The notes: generated by a model from the sequence alone, not told the origin. DNA of 64,000 bases from JAPPHA01 sp965220985 (GCA_965220985.1 OZ244854.1:992001-1056000); one strand, 5' to 3'. Positions 15,700 through 24,584 are shown, counted from the first letter of the stretch. Program-made: numbers and translations.

Positions 15700-18009
15700 A
15701 TGACCAATGCCAGAATATTCGGGTATGCCGACCCTCTGAACGCGACTGCCGGGCAATCGGTTGACTTCATGATTTCGGTGGAGGGGCGTTCCGAGGTCGA
15801 CGCGAAGCTTGTGCGCCTCCTTCACGGCGACGAAAACCCCGACGGCCCCGGATTTGTCGAAGAAGAGATCGCGGTCGATCTTCCCGCGAAGTTGAAGGTC
15901 AAGCGCCAGTTCACGCAGATCGGGTCATTCGCCCGATGCGTCGACCCTGACCGGGTTCTTGACGGGCTCGGCAGTTTCACGCTCTTTGCCCATGTCTATC
16001 CCACGCTCGTGAAAGCGGAGCGGCAGATGATCCTTGGGCGTTGGCAAATCGAGGGCAACCGCGGTTACGGCCTCGGGATCGACCCTCAAGGCTTCGCGGC
16101 GCTCTGGGTTGGCGACGGCGACACCGTCGATCAGATCACGACCGAAATGCCCCTTGTCCCTCATGCGTGGTATTTCATCGCTGCGAGCCTTGATGCTGAC
16201 AGCAAGAAGGCGAGCCTGCATGTCATCAATTGCGTGAATTCCTGGAATTCCCGAATCTCGACCGTGGTTCCGTTCGAAAACGACACCTGGGTCGAGGAAA
16301 CCTTGCGCGTGGTTCCAGCAACGACCGAGGATGACGCCGAATTCCAGCTCGCGGCAGCCACGGCCTGGAACTCCGAACGCGGCCAATATGCGGCGTTTCT
16401 GTTCAACGGCAAGCTCGACAGACCGGGCATCTACAACCGGGTGATTTCGCGCGAAGAGGTCGTTGCCCTTTCGTCGGGCGAGGCTCCGTCGGAACAAAAC
16501 CTTGCCGCGTATTGGGACACGACCGCAGGGATCGGTCCGCAAGGTGTCGACGACACCATCAGCGACACGGGTCCGAACGGCCTTGACCTGGTGGGAGTCA
16601 ATCGCCCTGTCCGGTTGATGACCGGTTTCAACTGGGTCGGCGCGGACAGTTTTCACATGTCGCCGGAAACCTATGGCGGCGTGCACTTCCACGACGACGC
16701 GCTGACCGACAGCAATTGGGATGTCAGCCATTCACTCTCGCTGCCTGGCGACCTCAAGAGCGGCGTCTATGCGCTCCGGCTGAGCGCGGGCGAGGCCGAG
16801 GATCACATCCCCTTCATCGTCCGGCCTGACAGGCCGCGCGCAAGGATTGCGGTGCTTTTGCCGACATTCACCTATCTCGCCTACGCCAATGAGCATCTGT
16901 CCTATGAGGCGCCGATCGCGCAGGCAATTGTCGCGCACACGCCAGTCATCACCGCCGAAGACCTCGAGTTCAAGAAACTCGATGAATTCGGACTGTCGAC
17001 CTACGACCATCACACCGATGGCGCGGGCTGTTGCTACTCCTCCTGGCGTCGTCCAATCATCTCGCTCCGTCCGAAATACCGCATGCCGGCGATGAACTTT
17101 CCGTGGGCGCTGCCTGCGGATCTGTCGCTGATCTGGTGGTTGGAAAACGAAGGCTACGACTACGACGTGCTGACCGATCACGACCTTCACGCCGAGGGTG
17201 CCGAGGCGTTGAGACCATACAAGGTCGTCCTGAACGGAACTCATCCGGAGTACTATTCCGTCGAGATGATGGACGGGACGGAGGACTACCTTCGGTCCGG
17301 TGGTCGTGTCATGTATATCGGTGGCAACGGGTACTACTGGGTCACTGGCACCCGCGACGGCGAACCGCACTGCATCGAGGTGCGCAAGCTCGACACCGGC
17401 TCGCGGGCCTGGCAGGCGGAGCCGGGCGAAGGACATCTTGCCTGCACGGGTGAGCGCTCCGGGCTCTGGCGATCGCGCGGCCGAGCCCCGCAGAAGATTG
17501 TCGGCCTTGGGTTCACGACCGAAGGCATGGATGCGAGCGAGCCCTTTGAACGGATGCCTGACAGCTTTCACAAGCGCGTCTCGTGGATCATGGACGGTGT
17601 CGACGACACCGAACCGATCGGTGACTTTGGACTTGCCGCAGGCGGGGCCGGAGGTGTCGAACTCGATCGCTACGATCTTGCGCTTGGCACGCCGCCGCAC
17701 ACGATGCTGTTGGCCGCCACGTGGGGCCATTCAGACAATTATCCGCTTGTTTCGGAAGAAGTGACCTATGCCTTCCCCGGTCGTGGGGGCACGCAAGACG
17801 CGCAAGTGCGGGGTGACATGATCTACTTCACCACGCCAAACAATGGTGCGGTCTTTGCTGCCGGTTCAATCGCCTGGAGCCAGGCTCTGCCGTGCAATGG
17901 TGGCAAGAACAACGTGGCCACGATCATGCGCAATGTCATTGACGCCTTTGCCAAGGACGGAAAACTCCCCGGAACGGAATACACTGGCGACGAAAAACTG
18001 TGGCGATAG
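15700..18009 (+). CDS. dmfA2: N,N-dimethylformamidase large (beta) subunit
   Basis: A 769-residue protein matching the large subunit of N,N-dimethylformamidase, which hydrolyses dimethylformamide to dimethylamine and formate; the known enzyme is about 762 residues. The N-terminal half has a concanavalin/LamG-like beta region, the C-terminal half the amidohydrolase-like domain. The known active site is a mononuclear iron held by two tyrosines and a glutamate (Tyr399, Tyr440, Glu521 in the Paracoccus enzyme). Fitting residues here are Tyr395 (LAYANEHLSYEAP), Tyr435 (STYDHHTDGAG) and Glu517 (NGTHPEYYS), placed by eye from spacing. Cytoplasmic, no signal peptide. It closes the amide import operon, and its substrate may be a related formamide rather than dimethylformamide itself. 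Confidence 0.88.
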   Translation: MTNARIFGYADPLNATAGQSVDFMISVEGRSEVDAKLVRLLHGDENPDGPGFVEEEIAVDLPAKLKVKRQFTQIGSFARCVDPDRVLDGLGSFTLFAHVYPTLVKAERQMILGRWQIEGNRGYGLGIDPQGFAALWVGDGDTVDQITTEMPLVPHAWYFIAASLDADSKKASLHVINCVNSWNSRISTVVPFENDTWVEETLRVVPATTEDDAEFQLAAATAWNSERGQYAAFLFNGKLDRPGIYNRVISREEVVALSSGEAPSEQNLAAYWDTTAGIGPQGVDDTISDTGPNGLDLVGVNRPVRLMTGFNWVGADSFHMSPETYGGVHFHDDALTDSNWDVSHSLSLPGDLKSGVYALRLSAGEAEDHIPFIVRPDRPRARIAVLLPTFTYLAYANEHLSYEAPIAQAIVAHTPVITAEDLEFKKLDEFGLSTYDHHTDGAGCCYSSWRRPIISLRPKYRMPAMNFPWALPADLSLIWWLENEGYDYDVLTDHDLHAEGAEALRPYKVVLNGTHPEYYSVEMMDGTEDYLRSGGRVMYIGGNGYYWVTGTRDGEPHCIEVRKLDTGSRAWQAEPGEGHLACTGERSGLWRSRGRAPQKIVGLGFTTEGMDASEPFERMPDSFHKRVSWIMDGVDDTEPIGDFGLAAGGAGGVELDRYDLALGTPPHTMLLAATWGHSDNYPLVSEEVTYAFPGRGGTQDAQVRGDMIYFTTPNNGAVFAAGSIAWSQALPCNGGKNNVATIMRNVIDAFAKDGKLPGTEYTGDEKLWR

Positions 18010-18104
18010 CCGCATTTCGCCCTTGGGGAAGCGCGGTCGTGAACCTTATTGACGATCCTTGGTTTCGAAAACAGTACGAGTTCGGCCCTCTTGGTGCGAC
18101 GGAT

Positions 18105-19220
18105 CTAGCCGCCAAAATACGCGATACGCGCACGTTCGACTGCTGCTGCCTGATCGTTGCTCAAGTCTTGTCCGCCATAATTCTTGATGAAATCGTGGAA
18201 CGGGTCGGCCAGCTCGTCGGACGCGCCCGCCATTTGTTCCAAGACCGCCAAGCCGCAAAACGGCACGTGTTGCGGTGAGTATCCACCCTCGTGGGTCGCG
18301 ACAACACGGCCACCGCAATGATCATTCGCAATCGCGAGAATCTGTCCCATCATCCACCGAAAATCCTCCGAGGACAGCATTTGCATGGCAAGCGGGTCGA
18401 GCGCGCCTGCGTCAAATCCGCAAGGGACGACAATCAATTCGGGAGCAAAGTCCCGAAGCGCCGGAACGACGACCTTTTCAAAGGCTTCGCGATAGGCGCC
18501 ACGGCCCGAGCCCGGAGGCAGCGGGATGTTGAGATTGCCGCGTGCCTTGTCGGTCGCATCAAGGCCGCCCGAGTCCAGCGGGAAGAGATTGTCTTGGTGC
18601 AACGAGATCGTCAGAACCGATGGATCGTCCAGAAAGATCGCCTCGGTCCCGTTTCCATGGTGGACGTCCCAGTCCACGGTCGCAATGCGCTTTGACCCGT
18701 GGCGCTTTTGTGCATGCCGCACACCGATCGCGGCATTTGCCAGCAGGCAGAATCCCATCGCGAGATCGGGAAGCGCATGATGCCCCGGCGGGCGGCAAAG
18801 AACATAGGCGTTGTCGACCTCCCCTGACATCACCGCATCCACCGCCGCAATCGTGCCGCCGACTGCAAGCCGAGCAATGTCGAGACTGCCAGGCCCTGCT
18901 GGTGTCATCGCGCCAGAATCACCGCCACCGCTTTCGCAAACGGCTTTCAAGTGATCGATGTGGGATTGCGGATGGACCATCTGGATGACGTCATCACCCG
19001 CCGCTTCAGGGCGAATGTGGGCGAGACGGTCCCAAAACCCGGTTACCTGAACCAGGTTTTGTATCCTGCGTTTCGTCTCGGGATTCTCGAAGTGGACCCC
19101 GGGCTGCAAGATCAGCGAGGGCTCCATGAAACCGCACCAATTCAAGGTGTCATGCCAATAGTACAGCTCCGACGAGACAAAACCGGTTTTTCGACTGCAT
19201 GTTGTGTGCTTGTGATGCAT
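18105..19220 (-). CDS. Class II histone-deacetylase-family amidohydrolase
   Basis: A 371-residue zinc amidohydrolase of the HDAC/acetylpolyamine amidohydrolase superfamily. Visible landmarks are LCRPPGHHALPDLAMGFCL (paired catalytic histidines), TVDWDVHHGNGTEAIF (metal ligands), VVPCGFDAGALDPL (third metal ligand) and THEGGYSPQHV (catalytic tyrosine). The start region GFVSSELYYWHDT is typical of bacterial class II members. Bacterial relatives remove acyl groups from polyamines, lysine or other amines. It converges on the dimethylformamidase gene, so an amide-hydrolysing role in the same pathway is possible, but it is on the opposite strand and separately controlled. Confidence 0.85.
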   Translation of the reverse strand: MHHKHTTCSRKTGFVSSELYYWHDTLNWCGFMEPSLILQPGVHFENPETKRRIQNLVQVTGFWDRLAHIRPEAAGDDVIQMVHPQSHIDHLKAVCESGGGDSGAMTPAGPGSLDIARLAVGGTIAAVDAVMSGEVDNAYVLCRPPGHHALPDLAMGFCLLANAAIGVRHAQKRHGSKRIATVDWDVHHGNGTEAIFLDDPSVLTISLHQDNLFPLDSGGLDATDKARGNLNIPLPPGSGRGAYREAFEKVVVPALRDFAPELIVVPCGFDAGALDPLAMQMLSSEDFRWMMGQILAIANDHCGGRVVATHEGGYSPQHVPFCGLAVLEQMAGASDELADPFHDFIKNYGGQDLSNDQAAAVERARIAYFGG

Positions 19221-19294
19221 TTGATTACTCTCGATCTGTCCGAAAATTCAGGCCACTCCCACTATCGAGAGGATAGCAACTGAGCTCCCGAGTG

Positions 19295-19441
19295 TCACCT
19301 TGTGAAGCGCTTGGGAAGACTGATCAGACGGGGATGCTGGATGATGGCCCCGATCAGAGCGATGGCGAATCCGCGAGTGCTGAGTGGCTGTAGCGGCCAC
19401 GGCCATCCGCGCTTCTTCAGGGGATGATGACGGAGGAACAT
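19295..19441 (-). CDS. Possible small cationic membrane peptide (48 aa)
   Basis: A minus-strand frame of 48 codons lies upstream of the deacetylase gene. The product has a basic N-terminus (MFLRHHPLKKRGWPW), a short hydrophobic centre (GFAIALIGAII) and a basic tail (LPKRFTR). This is the pattern of a small membrane-associated peptide, but there is no clear ribosome-binding site and no family I recognise. The frame may be accidental. Confidence 0.25.
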   Translation of the reverse strand: MFLRHHPLKKRGWPWPLQPLSTRGFAIALIGAIIQHPRLISLPKRFTR

Positions 19442-19500
19442 GACTGCGTTCTGAGAATGTCAGCCGTGTCCCTCAATGCGAAAATCGCCGGGAGATTTGG

Positions 19501-19529
19501 TTGCTTTCTGCCGCCTGATGATCCATACG
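19501..19529 (+). promoter_or_regulatory. Putative sigma-70-type promoter of sRNA copy A
   Basis: TTGCTT at 19501-19506 and CATACG at 19524-19529 are separated by exactly 17 bases. The same arrangement with the same ATGATC-type approach to the -10 element precedes the second copy, although the sequence further upstream differs. Conservation of only the promoter elements and the downstream hairpins supports a real transcription unit. Confidence 0.5.
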
Positions 19530-19535
19530 TGAGTC

Positions 19536-19596
19536 ATTATCCCCCTTGCGGTTTCGACCGCAAGGTGCAGGGCCTCTTCGGAGGCCCTTGCTTTTT
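19536..19596 (+). ncRNA. Putative small RNA, copy A (two hairpins and intrinsic terminator)
   Basis: Predicted transcript of about 60 nt starting some 7 bases after the -10 element. The first hairpin is CCTTGCGG-TTTCGA-CCGCAAGG (19544-19565), a perfect 8-bp stem. The second is the terminator, with stem GGGCCTC-TTCG-GAGGCCC extended by flanking GCA/TGC, followed by TTTTT (19567-19596). More than 50 bases are identical to copy B 228 bases downstream. No open reading frame fits. I do not recognise a known RNA family; a regulatory sRNA is the simplest reading, but a duplicated double-hairpin terminator element is also possible. Confidence 0.55.
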
Positions 19597-19730
19597 CAAG
19601 GCAGGCAACGGCGGCGACGTTGCGATGGGCAAGCATCTCGTCGGGTGGCATCGGAAAAAAACAAGTCGATCTCGTCATGACATCGCTCTTGCGTGAAGCG
19701 GAAATGGTCGCGGATTTTCGGCATTCCTGG

Positions 19731-19759
19731 TTGATATCGGCCGACAAGTGATCTATACG
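19731..19759 (+). promoter_or_regulatory. Putative sigma-70-type promoter of sRNA copy B
   Basis: TTGATA at 19731-19736 and TATACG at 19754-19759 with a 17-base spacer, closer to consensus than the promoter of copy A. The start of transcription would be near 19766, just before the first hairpin. Confidence 0.5.
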
Positions 19760-19765
19760 CTTGTC

Positions 19766-19825
19766 CACTCCCCTTGCGGTTTCGACCGCAAGGTGCAGGG
19801 CCTCTTCGGAGGCCCTTGCTTTTTT
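19766..19825 (+). ncRNA. Putative small RNA, copy B
   Basis: Same layout as copy A: hairpin CCTTGCGG-TTTCGA-CCGCAAGG at 19772-19793, then terminator hairpin with loop TTCG and a run of six T at 19795-19825. The hairpin section is base-for-base identical to copy A, while the 130 bases between the copies are unrelated. Copy B lies about 290 bases before mgsA, so read-through or antisense control of that operon should also be considered. Confidence 0.55.
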
Positions 19826-20116
19826 GGTGAAGCATTCGAGTTTTCAAACGCCGAGGCAATTCCGGCCGGGCACATTCTATCGATCTCAACTGCCGGATCG
19901 AATCCCCGGAACAAGCATTTGCAGACCACCAAGGTGGAAGGAACACGCATTGCCGAGCAATCGGCATGCAAGAGTCCCCACGCGCTGTTGTCATCACGGA
20001 CGCGCGGTTCGGTCATCGCAAGGTGAATTGTTCCAGGGGTTTGGTGGCGGCAACCAGCCGTGTTGAAACTCCCTCGGTGACCGGTTAACTGAATCGGAGA
20101 CAAGGGAGGTCAATTC

Positions 20117-21055
20117 ATGTGTGGAATCGCCGGCAGAATACTCTCCGAACCCGGCAACATCGGTCATGATCTGGTCGAGTTGATGAATGCCCAGGTGCAC
20201 CGCGGGGCGGACTCGACCGGTTTTGCGCTCTACGGACCGCCAAGAGAAACCGGTTACGTGGTGCGCGCCGTCGGCACCGATCGAAGCCGACTCGGGCAGG
20301 ACATGGACGATCTGGTTTCGATCGTGCGGGACTTCGGATCGGACATCATCGAGGATCCCACCTTTGACGAAGCGCGGAGCCGCCATGTCAGCGTGCGCTT
20401 CGTCATCGACGAGGTCGAAGACCTTCCGTCATGGTCGGAGGCCGCCGATGAAATCAGCGACCGGATCGAAATCCAGTCGGTTGGGCGATCGCTCGAAATC
20501 GTCAAGGACACCGGAACCGCCGAAGACGTGGCAATCAAGCATGGCGTTCGCGATTTCGTCGGAACCCACGGACTGGGGCACGCCCGTCTCGCAACCGAGT
20601 CGTCCGTCCATCCAACCGCCAGCCACCCGTTCTGGGCCCGCCCGTTTCCGGACGTGGCCATTGTCCACAACGGTCAGATCACGAACTATTTTCTGCTCAG
20701 GGACCGGTTGCGCCGCAAGGGCTACAGATTCATGACCGAGAACGACAGCGAACTCATCGCTGTGTGGATCTCCGACAGAATGTCCGAAGGGATCGACAAA
20801 TTGCAGGCGCTCGAACAGTCCATCTCCGAAATCGACGGCGTGTTCACCTATTTGATCGCCGACACGGAGACCATCGGGTTCGCCAAGGACAAATGGGCGA
20901 TCAAACCGCTTGTCTCCATGGGAGCTCGGCCCGAGATCGCGGTCGCGACCGAAGAACAGGCGGTCCGGCGCATCTATCTGGAAGAAGGCGACGTCGACAA
21001 TCATGACGGACCGGCCCTGACCAAGACCTGGCCGGTCCTGAAGGCCGCAGCATGA
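20117..21055 (+). CDS. mgsA: N-methylglutamate synthase subunit A (glutamine amidotransferase class II domain)
   Basis: A 312-residue type II glutamine amidotransferase. After Met removal the nucleophile would be Cys2 (MCGIAGRI). HRGADSTGFALYG, GTHGLGHARLATES and IVHNGQITNYFLLRDRL are the conserved glutaminase blocks. Fused in other organisms to glutamate synthase, here it is a separate subunit followed by a GXGXG protein and an FMN-domain protein. That is the gene order of mgsABC, which makes N-methylglutamate and ammonia from methylamine and glutamate in the indirect methylamine pathway. The start has a strong AAGGGAGGT ribosome-binding site. Substrate could be a longer amine. Confidence 0.85.
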   Translation: MCGIAGRILSEPGNIGHDLVELMNAQVHRGADSTGFALYGPPRETGYVVRAVGTDRSRLGQDMDDLVSIVRDFGSDIIEDPTFDEARSRHVSVRFVIDEVEDLPSWSEAADEISDRIEIQSVGRSLEIVKDTGTAEDVAIKHGVRDFVGTHGLGHARLATESSVHPTASHPFWARPFPDVAIVHNGQITNYFLLRDRLRRKGYRFMTENDSELIAVWISDRMSEGIDKLQALEQSISEIDGVFTYLIADTETIGFAKDKWAIKPLVSMGARPEIAVATEEQAVRRIYLEEGDVDNHDGPALTKTWPVLKAAA

Positions 21056-21753
21056 CCGGCAACGAATTTGCACAGGTGCGGGCCGGAGATCGACCGATCC
21101 GCGAAGTCAACGCCGAAATCCGGGCGCACGCCGCAACCGGACAACCGGTCGTCGTCAGCGACACACGTTCGCGCCACAATCTGGCAATCGGGCTCGGCGA
21201 GGGCGCCTCCGTTCGGATGGAGGGCAGTGTCGGCTATTATTGCGGCGGCCTGAACTGCGGTGCCGAGATCGTCATCGAAAGAAACGCCGGCTGGGCCGTC
21301 GGGGAGGCGATGTCGAGCGGCAAGATCACCGTCGGAGGCTACGCGGGCATGTCCGCCGGAACGTCGATGCTCGGCGGGCTCATTCACATACGCGGAAACG
21401 CCGGACCGCGATGCGGCGTGGCCATGAAAGGCGGGACGATCATCGTCGAAGGGCGGATCGGCTATCTGTCGGGGTTCATGGCTCATGCTGGTCGCATCAT
21501 TGCCCTTGAAGGGGCCGAAGATGCCTGTGCCGACTCGCTGTGGGGCGGTGAAGTCTGGTTGGCGAAACCGCCGAAATCGCTCGGTGTCGATTCGCACCAG
21601 ACAGAACCGACGCCAACTGAAGTCGAAGAGGTCGAGGGCACGTTGGCCCCTCTCGGACTTGCGGATTCGTCACGGGAGTGGATCAAGATCGTGTCCGCCC
21701 AACGTTTGTGGCACTTCCAGAGCAGGGATGCGAGCGCATGGCTGATGATCTGA
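21052..21753 (+). CDS. mgsB: N-methylglutamate synthase subunit B (GXGXG domain)
   Basis: A 233-residue protein with the right-handed beta-helix repeats of the glutamate synthase C-terminal domain: GSVGYYCGGLNCGAEIVIE, AGWAVGEAMSSGKITVGG, AGMSAGTSMLGGLIHIRG and AGPRCGVAMKGGTIIVEG. Its ATG overlaps the mgsA stop (ATGA) and its own end overlaps mgsC by 16 bases. The family role is structural, holding the amidotransferase and FMN domains together. The C-terminal 60 residues after the repeats are less conserved. Confidence 0.85.
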   Translation: MTGNEFAQVRAGDRPIREVNAEIRAHAATGQPVVVSDTRSRHNLAIGLGEGASVRMEGSVGYYCGGLNCGAEIVIERNAGWAVGEAMSSGKITVGGYAGMSAGTSMLGGLIHIRGNAGPRCGVAMKGGTIIVEGRIGYLSGFMAHAGRIIALEGAEDACADSLWGGEVWLAKPPKSLGVDSHQTEPTPTEVEEVEGTLAPLGLADSSREWIKIVSAQRLWHFQSRDASAWLMI

Positions 21754-23159
21754 ACACCGGGTTCGAATACCCGTTCCCATCCCCGTCGGAAGATGACGTT
21801 TCGATGCGCGATGGCGCAGACCGTTCGCGTCCGGTCGGCGTGCCGGAATCCTACGATGACGGCGGATCTCCTCGCTGGACCGCGAAAGCCATCGCCGATG
21901 TCCATGCGATGGCACAGCTGGGACGATACCAGCTGCGCGGATTCACGACATTCAACCGGCGGATGCCGACCTTTGACGATCTCGTTTTCGTCCCAGCCAC
22001 CATGACCCGACTTCCCCTCGAAGGTTACCGCGAGAGTTGCGAGACCGAAGTCGTTCTCGGCGACCGACCAGGACTGGTGTCCGAGCCGATCAGGCTCTCG
22101 ATCCCCATTTACGTCGCATCCATGTCGTTCGGCGCGCTGTCCGCCAGTGCAAAAGCGGCCTTGGGCTACGGTGCATCAAAGGTCGGCAGCATGACCTGCA
22201 CCGGGGAAGGCGGCATGCTCGAAGACGAGCGCGAAGCCTCCAAGACTCTCGTCTACCAGATCACCCCGTCGCGCTACATGCTCGATCTCGAGCACCTGCG
22301 GATGGCAGACGGAATCGAACTGGTAATGGGACAGGGCGCCAAGCCGGGCACCGGAGGTGTCCTCCTGGGGATGAAAGTGTCCGAAAGGGTCGCAAAGATG
22401 CGATCCCTTCCCCTCGGCGTGGACCAGCGCTCGACCGTTCGCCATCCGGATTTCCTCGGGGCCGACGATCTTCAGGTCAAGATCGAGGAATTGCGAGAAG
22501 CGACAGGTTACAGGGTTCCAATCTTCGTCAAGGTCGGCGCCACGCGCCCGCGCTACGATGTCGCGATTGCTGCAAAGGCAGGTGCCGATGTCATCGTCGT
22601 CGACGGAGCCGAAGGGGGGACCGGGGCATCGCCGGAAATCCTCCTCGACCACACAGGAATCCCGACGATCTCTGCGATCCGGGCCGCTCGAGAAGCCCTC
22701 GACGAATGCGGCATGTCCGGCGAGGTCAAGCTCGTGATGGCGGGCGGGATCCGAAGCGGCGTCGATGCGGCCAAGGCGCTGGCGCTCGGAGCCGATGCGA
22801 TCATGATCGGAACCGCGGCACTGATGGCGCTCGGCTGCAATTCGCCGCGCTATCTCGACGATTATGCGGCGCTCGGAACATCGCCCGGAAGATGCCACCA
22901 TTGCCATACCGGTCTGTGCCCGGTTGGAATCACCACTCAGGATCCCGATCTTGAATCTCGATTGAACGTTCCCGGTGCAGCTGAGCGCGTGGCTCGCTTC
23001 CTCACCGCCATGACCATGGAAATCACCCTGTTAGCGAAGTCTTGCGGGAAGTCCAAAGTCGAGAACCTTGAAGTCGAGGATCTTCGGGCAATGTCGCTCG
23101 AGGCTTCGGCCTTTACGGGCGTGCCGCTCGCAGGGATCGACCGACCGTTTTCCTGGTGA
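21738..23159 (+). CDS. mgsC: N-methylglutamate synthase subunit C (glutamate synthase-like FMN domain)
   Basis: A 473-residue FMN-binding barrel of the glutamate synthase large-subunit type. IYVASMSFGALSASAKAALG, GEGGMLEDEREA, GQGAKPGTGGVLLG, VDGAEGGTGASPEI and MAGGIRSGVDAAKALALGAD are all present, as is the cysteine cluster CHHCHTGLCPVGITTQ expected to hold an iron-sulfur centre. The ATG at 21738 lies inside the mgsB end; an in-frame ATG at 21678 is less likely because it lengthens the overlap. The gene completes mgsABC. The usual partners, the four-subunit N-methylglutamate dehydrogenase genes, are absent here. Confidence 0.87.
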   Translation: MADDLNTGFEYPFPSPSEDDVSMRDGADRSRPVGVPESYDDGGSPRWTAKAIADVHAMAQLGRYQLRGFTTFNRRMPTFDDLVFVPATMTRLPLEGYRESCETEVVLGDRPGLVSEPIRLSIPIYVASMSFGALSASAKAALGYGASKVGSMTCTGEGGMLEDEREASKTLVYQITPSRYMLDLEHLRMADGIELVMGQGAKPGTGGVLLGMKVSERVAKMRSLPLGVDQRSTVRHPDFLGADDLQVKIEELREATGYRVPIFVKVGATRPRYDVAIAAKAGADVIVVDGAEGGTGASPEILLDHTGIPTISAIRAAREALDECGMSGEVKLVMAGGIRSGVDAAKALALGADAIMIGTAALMALGCNSPRYLDDYAALGTSPGRCHHCHTGLCPVGITTQDPDLESRLNVPGAAERVARFLTAMTMEITLLAKSCGKSKVENLEVEDLRAMSLEASAFTGVPLAGIDRPFSW

Positions 23160-23256
23160 GCGGCGAACGCGTCAATTGAAGGCGCAGGCTTGACCGGTCA
23201 GATTCGATGGCGACAAGATGACGGCGCGATGTGCCGGCGTCACGGTGCTGCTGGTT

Positions 23257-24447
23257 TCACCGCCCTGAAGGCGATTCAGCAAGCGACAGGGTCGATCTCT
23301 TTGCGATCTTGAAGCGATCCGGGGTGCCCCACTCCCGCATTGCAACGCCTGCCGCGAAATCCCCGATCACCGGCCCGTGCTTGTAGAGATGCCCCGAGCA
23401 GCCTCCAACGATGAGGACACCCTCTTGCCCGGGATGAAAGTCGATGATGAAATGCGTGTCGGGCGTCATCGTGATCTGGCACGCCTTCTGGTCCACGACC
23501 CGCTGCCCGATCAGGCCGGGGAAACGGTGCCTGATGTACTGGCGCGTTCTGTGAAACGCCGCATCTTCGACAACACGCTCGTCATCATCAAGATCGATGA
23601 CCGTTTCAGCCCAGGCTATCGCCGCCTTCACGCCCGACCCCTCCACCGAGGGCGTCCCGTAGGCGCCGTATCCGTGATCCACCCAACACGGCATGCGGTC
23701 CGCATCGAACGCCGTGTCGCCATCCGGCGTCGACGTGTAGACGATATCCTGCCTGACGACCTTTGCAACGGGCTTGACGGTTTTCGGGAACAGTCCGCCC
23801 AGCCACGGACCGGCAGCAACGACAACGATGTCCGCCTCGAGCCGCTTGCCTTCGAGAAACAGCCGTTCGTCGGCATCGGTCTCGACTCGTCCCCGAACCA
23901 GGTGTCCGCCTTCCTTGCAAAACAGCTCGACCGTCTTGACGAGCCCTCGCTTGGCCATCACCAGACCCGATTCCGGTTCCAGGATGCCGTACTCGACATC
24001 GTGGCAGCGAAACTGCGGAAATCGTGCCTCCAACTCGTCGGACCCGATGCGAAAGTGAGGAACCCCCAGCTTGTCGAACGTCCTGAGGGTTTCGTCTTCC
24101 CAGGTCGTGTGATTGCGGCCGGCAAGAATCAACGCCCCGCACTGGACAAAGAGCGTGGCCTTCACTTCTTCCTGAAGTTCCAGCCATCGCAGTCGCGCAT
24201 CGCGAACCCATTCGGTGTACAGCTCGTCCCGCCCGTGGATCATTCGAAGAATGCGCGAGACATCCGAAGACGACGCCCGGGAGTGTCCAGGTTCCCAGCG
24301 GTCGATCAAGGTCGTCGCGCAACTTTTCCTGAGCAGCGACAGCGCCGTCATCGCTCCGGCAATGCCGGCACCGACCACGATGGCGACAGGTTTGTCGCTC
24401 GGTCGTGCCCGCCGCCGTGTCATGTCAGTTTTTGCTTGTATTGGCAC
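23257..24447 (-). CDS. FAD-dependent amine oxidase, monomeric sarcosine oxidase/SolA-like
   Basis: A 396-residue flavoprotein of the DAO family. The dinucleotide-binding start is AIVVGAGIAGAMTALSLL. SRILRMIHGRDELYTEWVRD matches the region after the FAD domain in monomeric sarcosine oxidase and N-methyltryptophan oxidase. The cysteine in KACQITMTPDTHFIIDFHP sits where sarcosine oxidase binds FAD covalently, and GGCSGHLYKHGPVIGDFAAG is the C-terminal flavin contact. Such enzymes oxidise secondary amines, here plausibly N-methyl- or N-alkylglutamate, releasing an aldehyde and glutamate. It converges on mgsC and diverges from the microcompartment operon. The substrate is inferred from context. 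Confidence 0.82.
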   Translation of the reverse strand: MPIQAKTDMTRRRARPSDKPVAIVVGAGIAGAMTALSLLRKSCATTLIDRWEPGHSRASSSDVSRILRMIHGRDELYTEWVRDARLRWLELQEEVKATLFVQCGALILAGRNHTTWEDETLRTFDKLGVPHFRIGSDELEARFPQFRCHDVEYGILEPESGLVMAKRGLVKTVELFCKEGGHLVRGRVETDADERLFLEGKRLEADIVVVAAGPWLGGLFPKTVKPVAKVVRQDIVYTSTPDGDTAFDADRMPCWVDHGYGAYGTPSVEGSGVKAAIAWAETVIDLDDDERVVEDAAFHRTRQYIRHRFPGLIGQRVVDQKACQITMTPDTHFIIDFHPGQEGVLIVGGCSGHLYKHGPVIGDFAAGVAMREWGTPDRFKIAKRSTLSLAESPSGR

Positions 24448-24584
24448 TTCCGTTCAGTATCCATGACCTGTCACTGAAACTCATGCATGGACGCTGACAT
24501 CTCCGGTCGTCAATCGGAAATGACCGCAAAGCGACGATCCGGGCAAGATTCCCCGGCCTCAGACATGTTGGTCGGCCATCGGGA

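Larger units (their letters stand above)
19543..19825. repeat. Direct repeat pair of about 53 bp
   Basis: CCCTTGCGGTTTCGACCGCA continuing to GCTTTTT occurs at 19543-19596 and again at 19771-19825. Both copies are in the same orientation and 228 bases apart, with no difference through the two stems. The repeat covers exactly the putative sRNA bodies and stops at the T-run. Confidence 0.9.

Noticed and set aside
14100..15770. A 556-codon open frame on the minus strand over the permease/dimethylformamidase genes.
   Set aside because: It is the antisense shadow of high-GC coding sequence. It has no recognisable domain, while the plus strand encodes clear permease and amidase motifs.
19830..20116. 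A riboswitch in the mgsA leader.
   Set aside because: The leader is long enough, but I could not match it to glycine, glutamine or other known amino-acid riboswitch cores; only a strong ribosome-binding site is evident.
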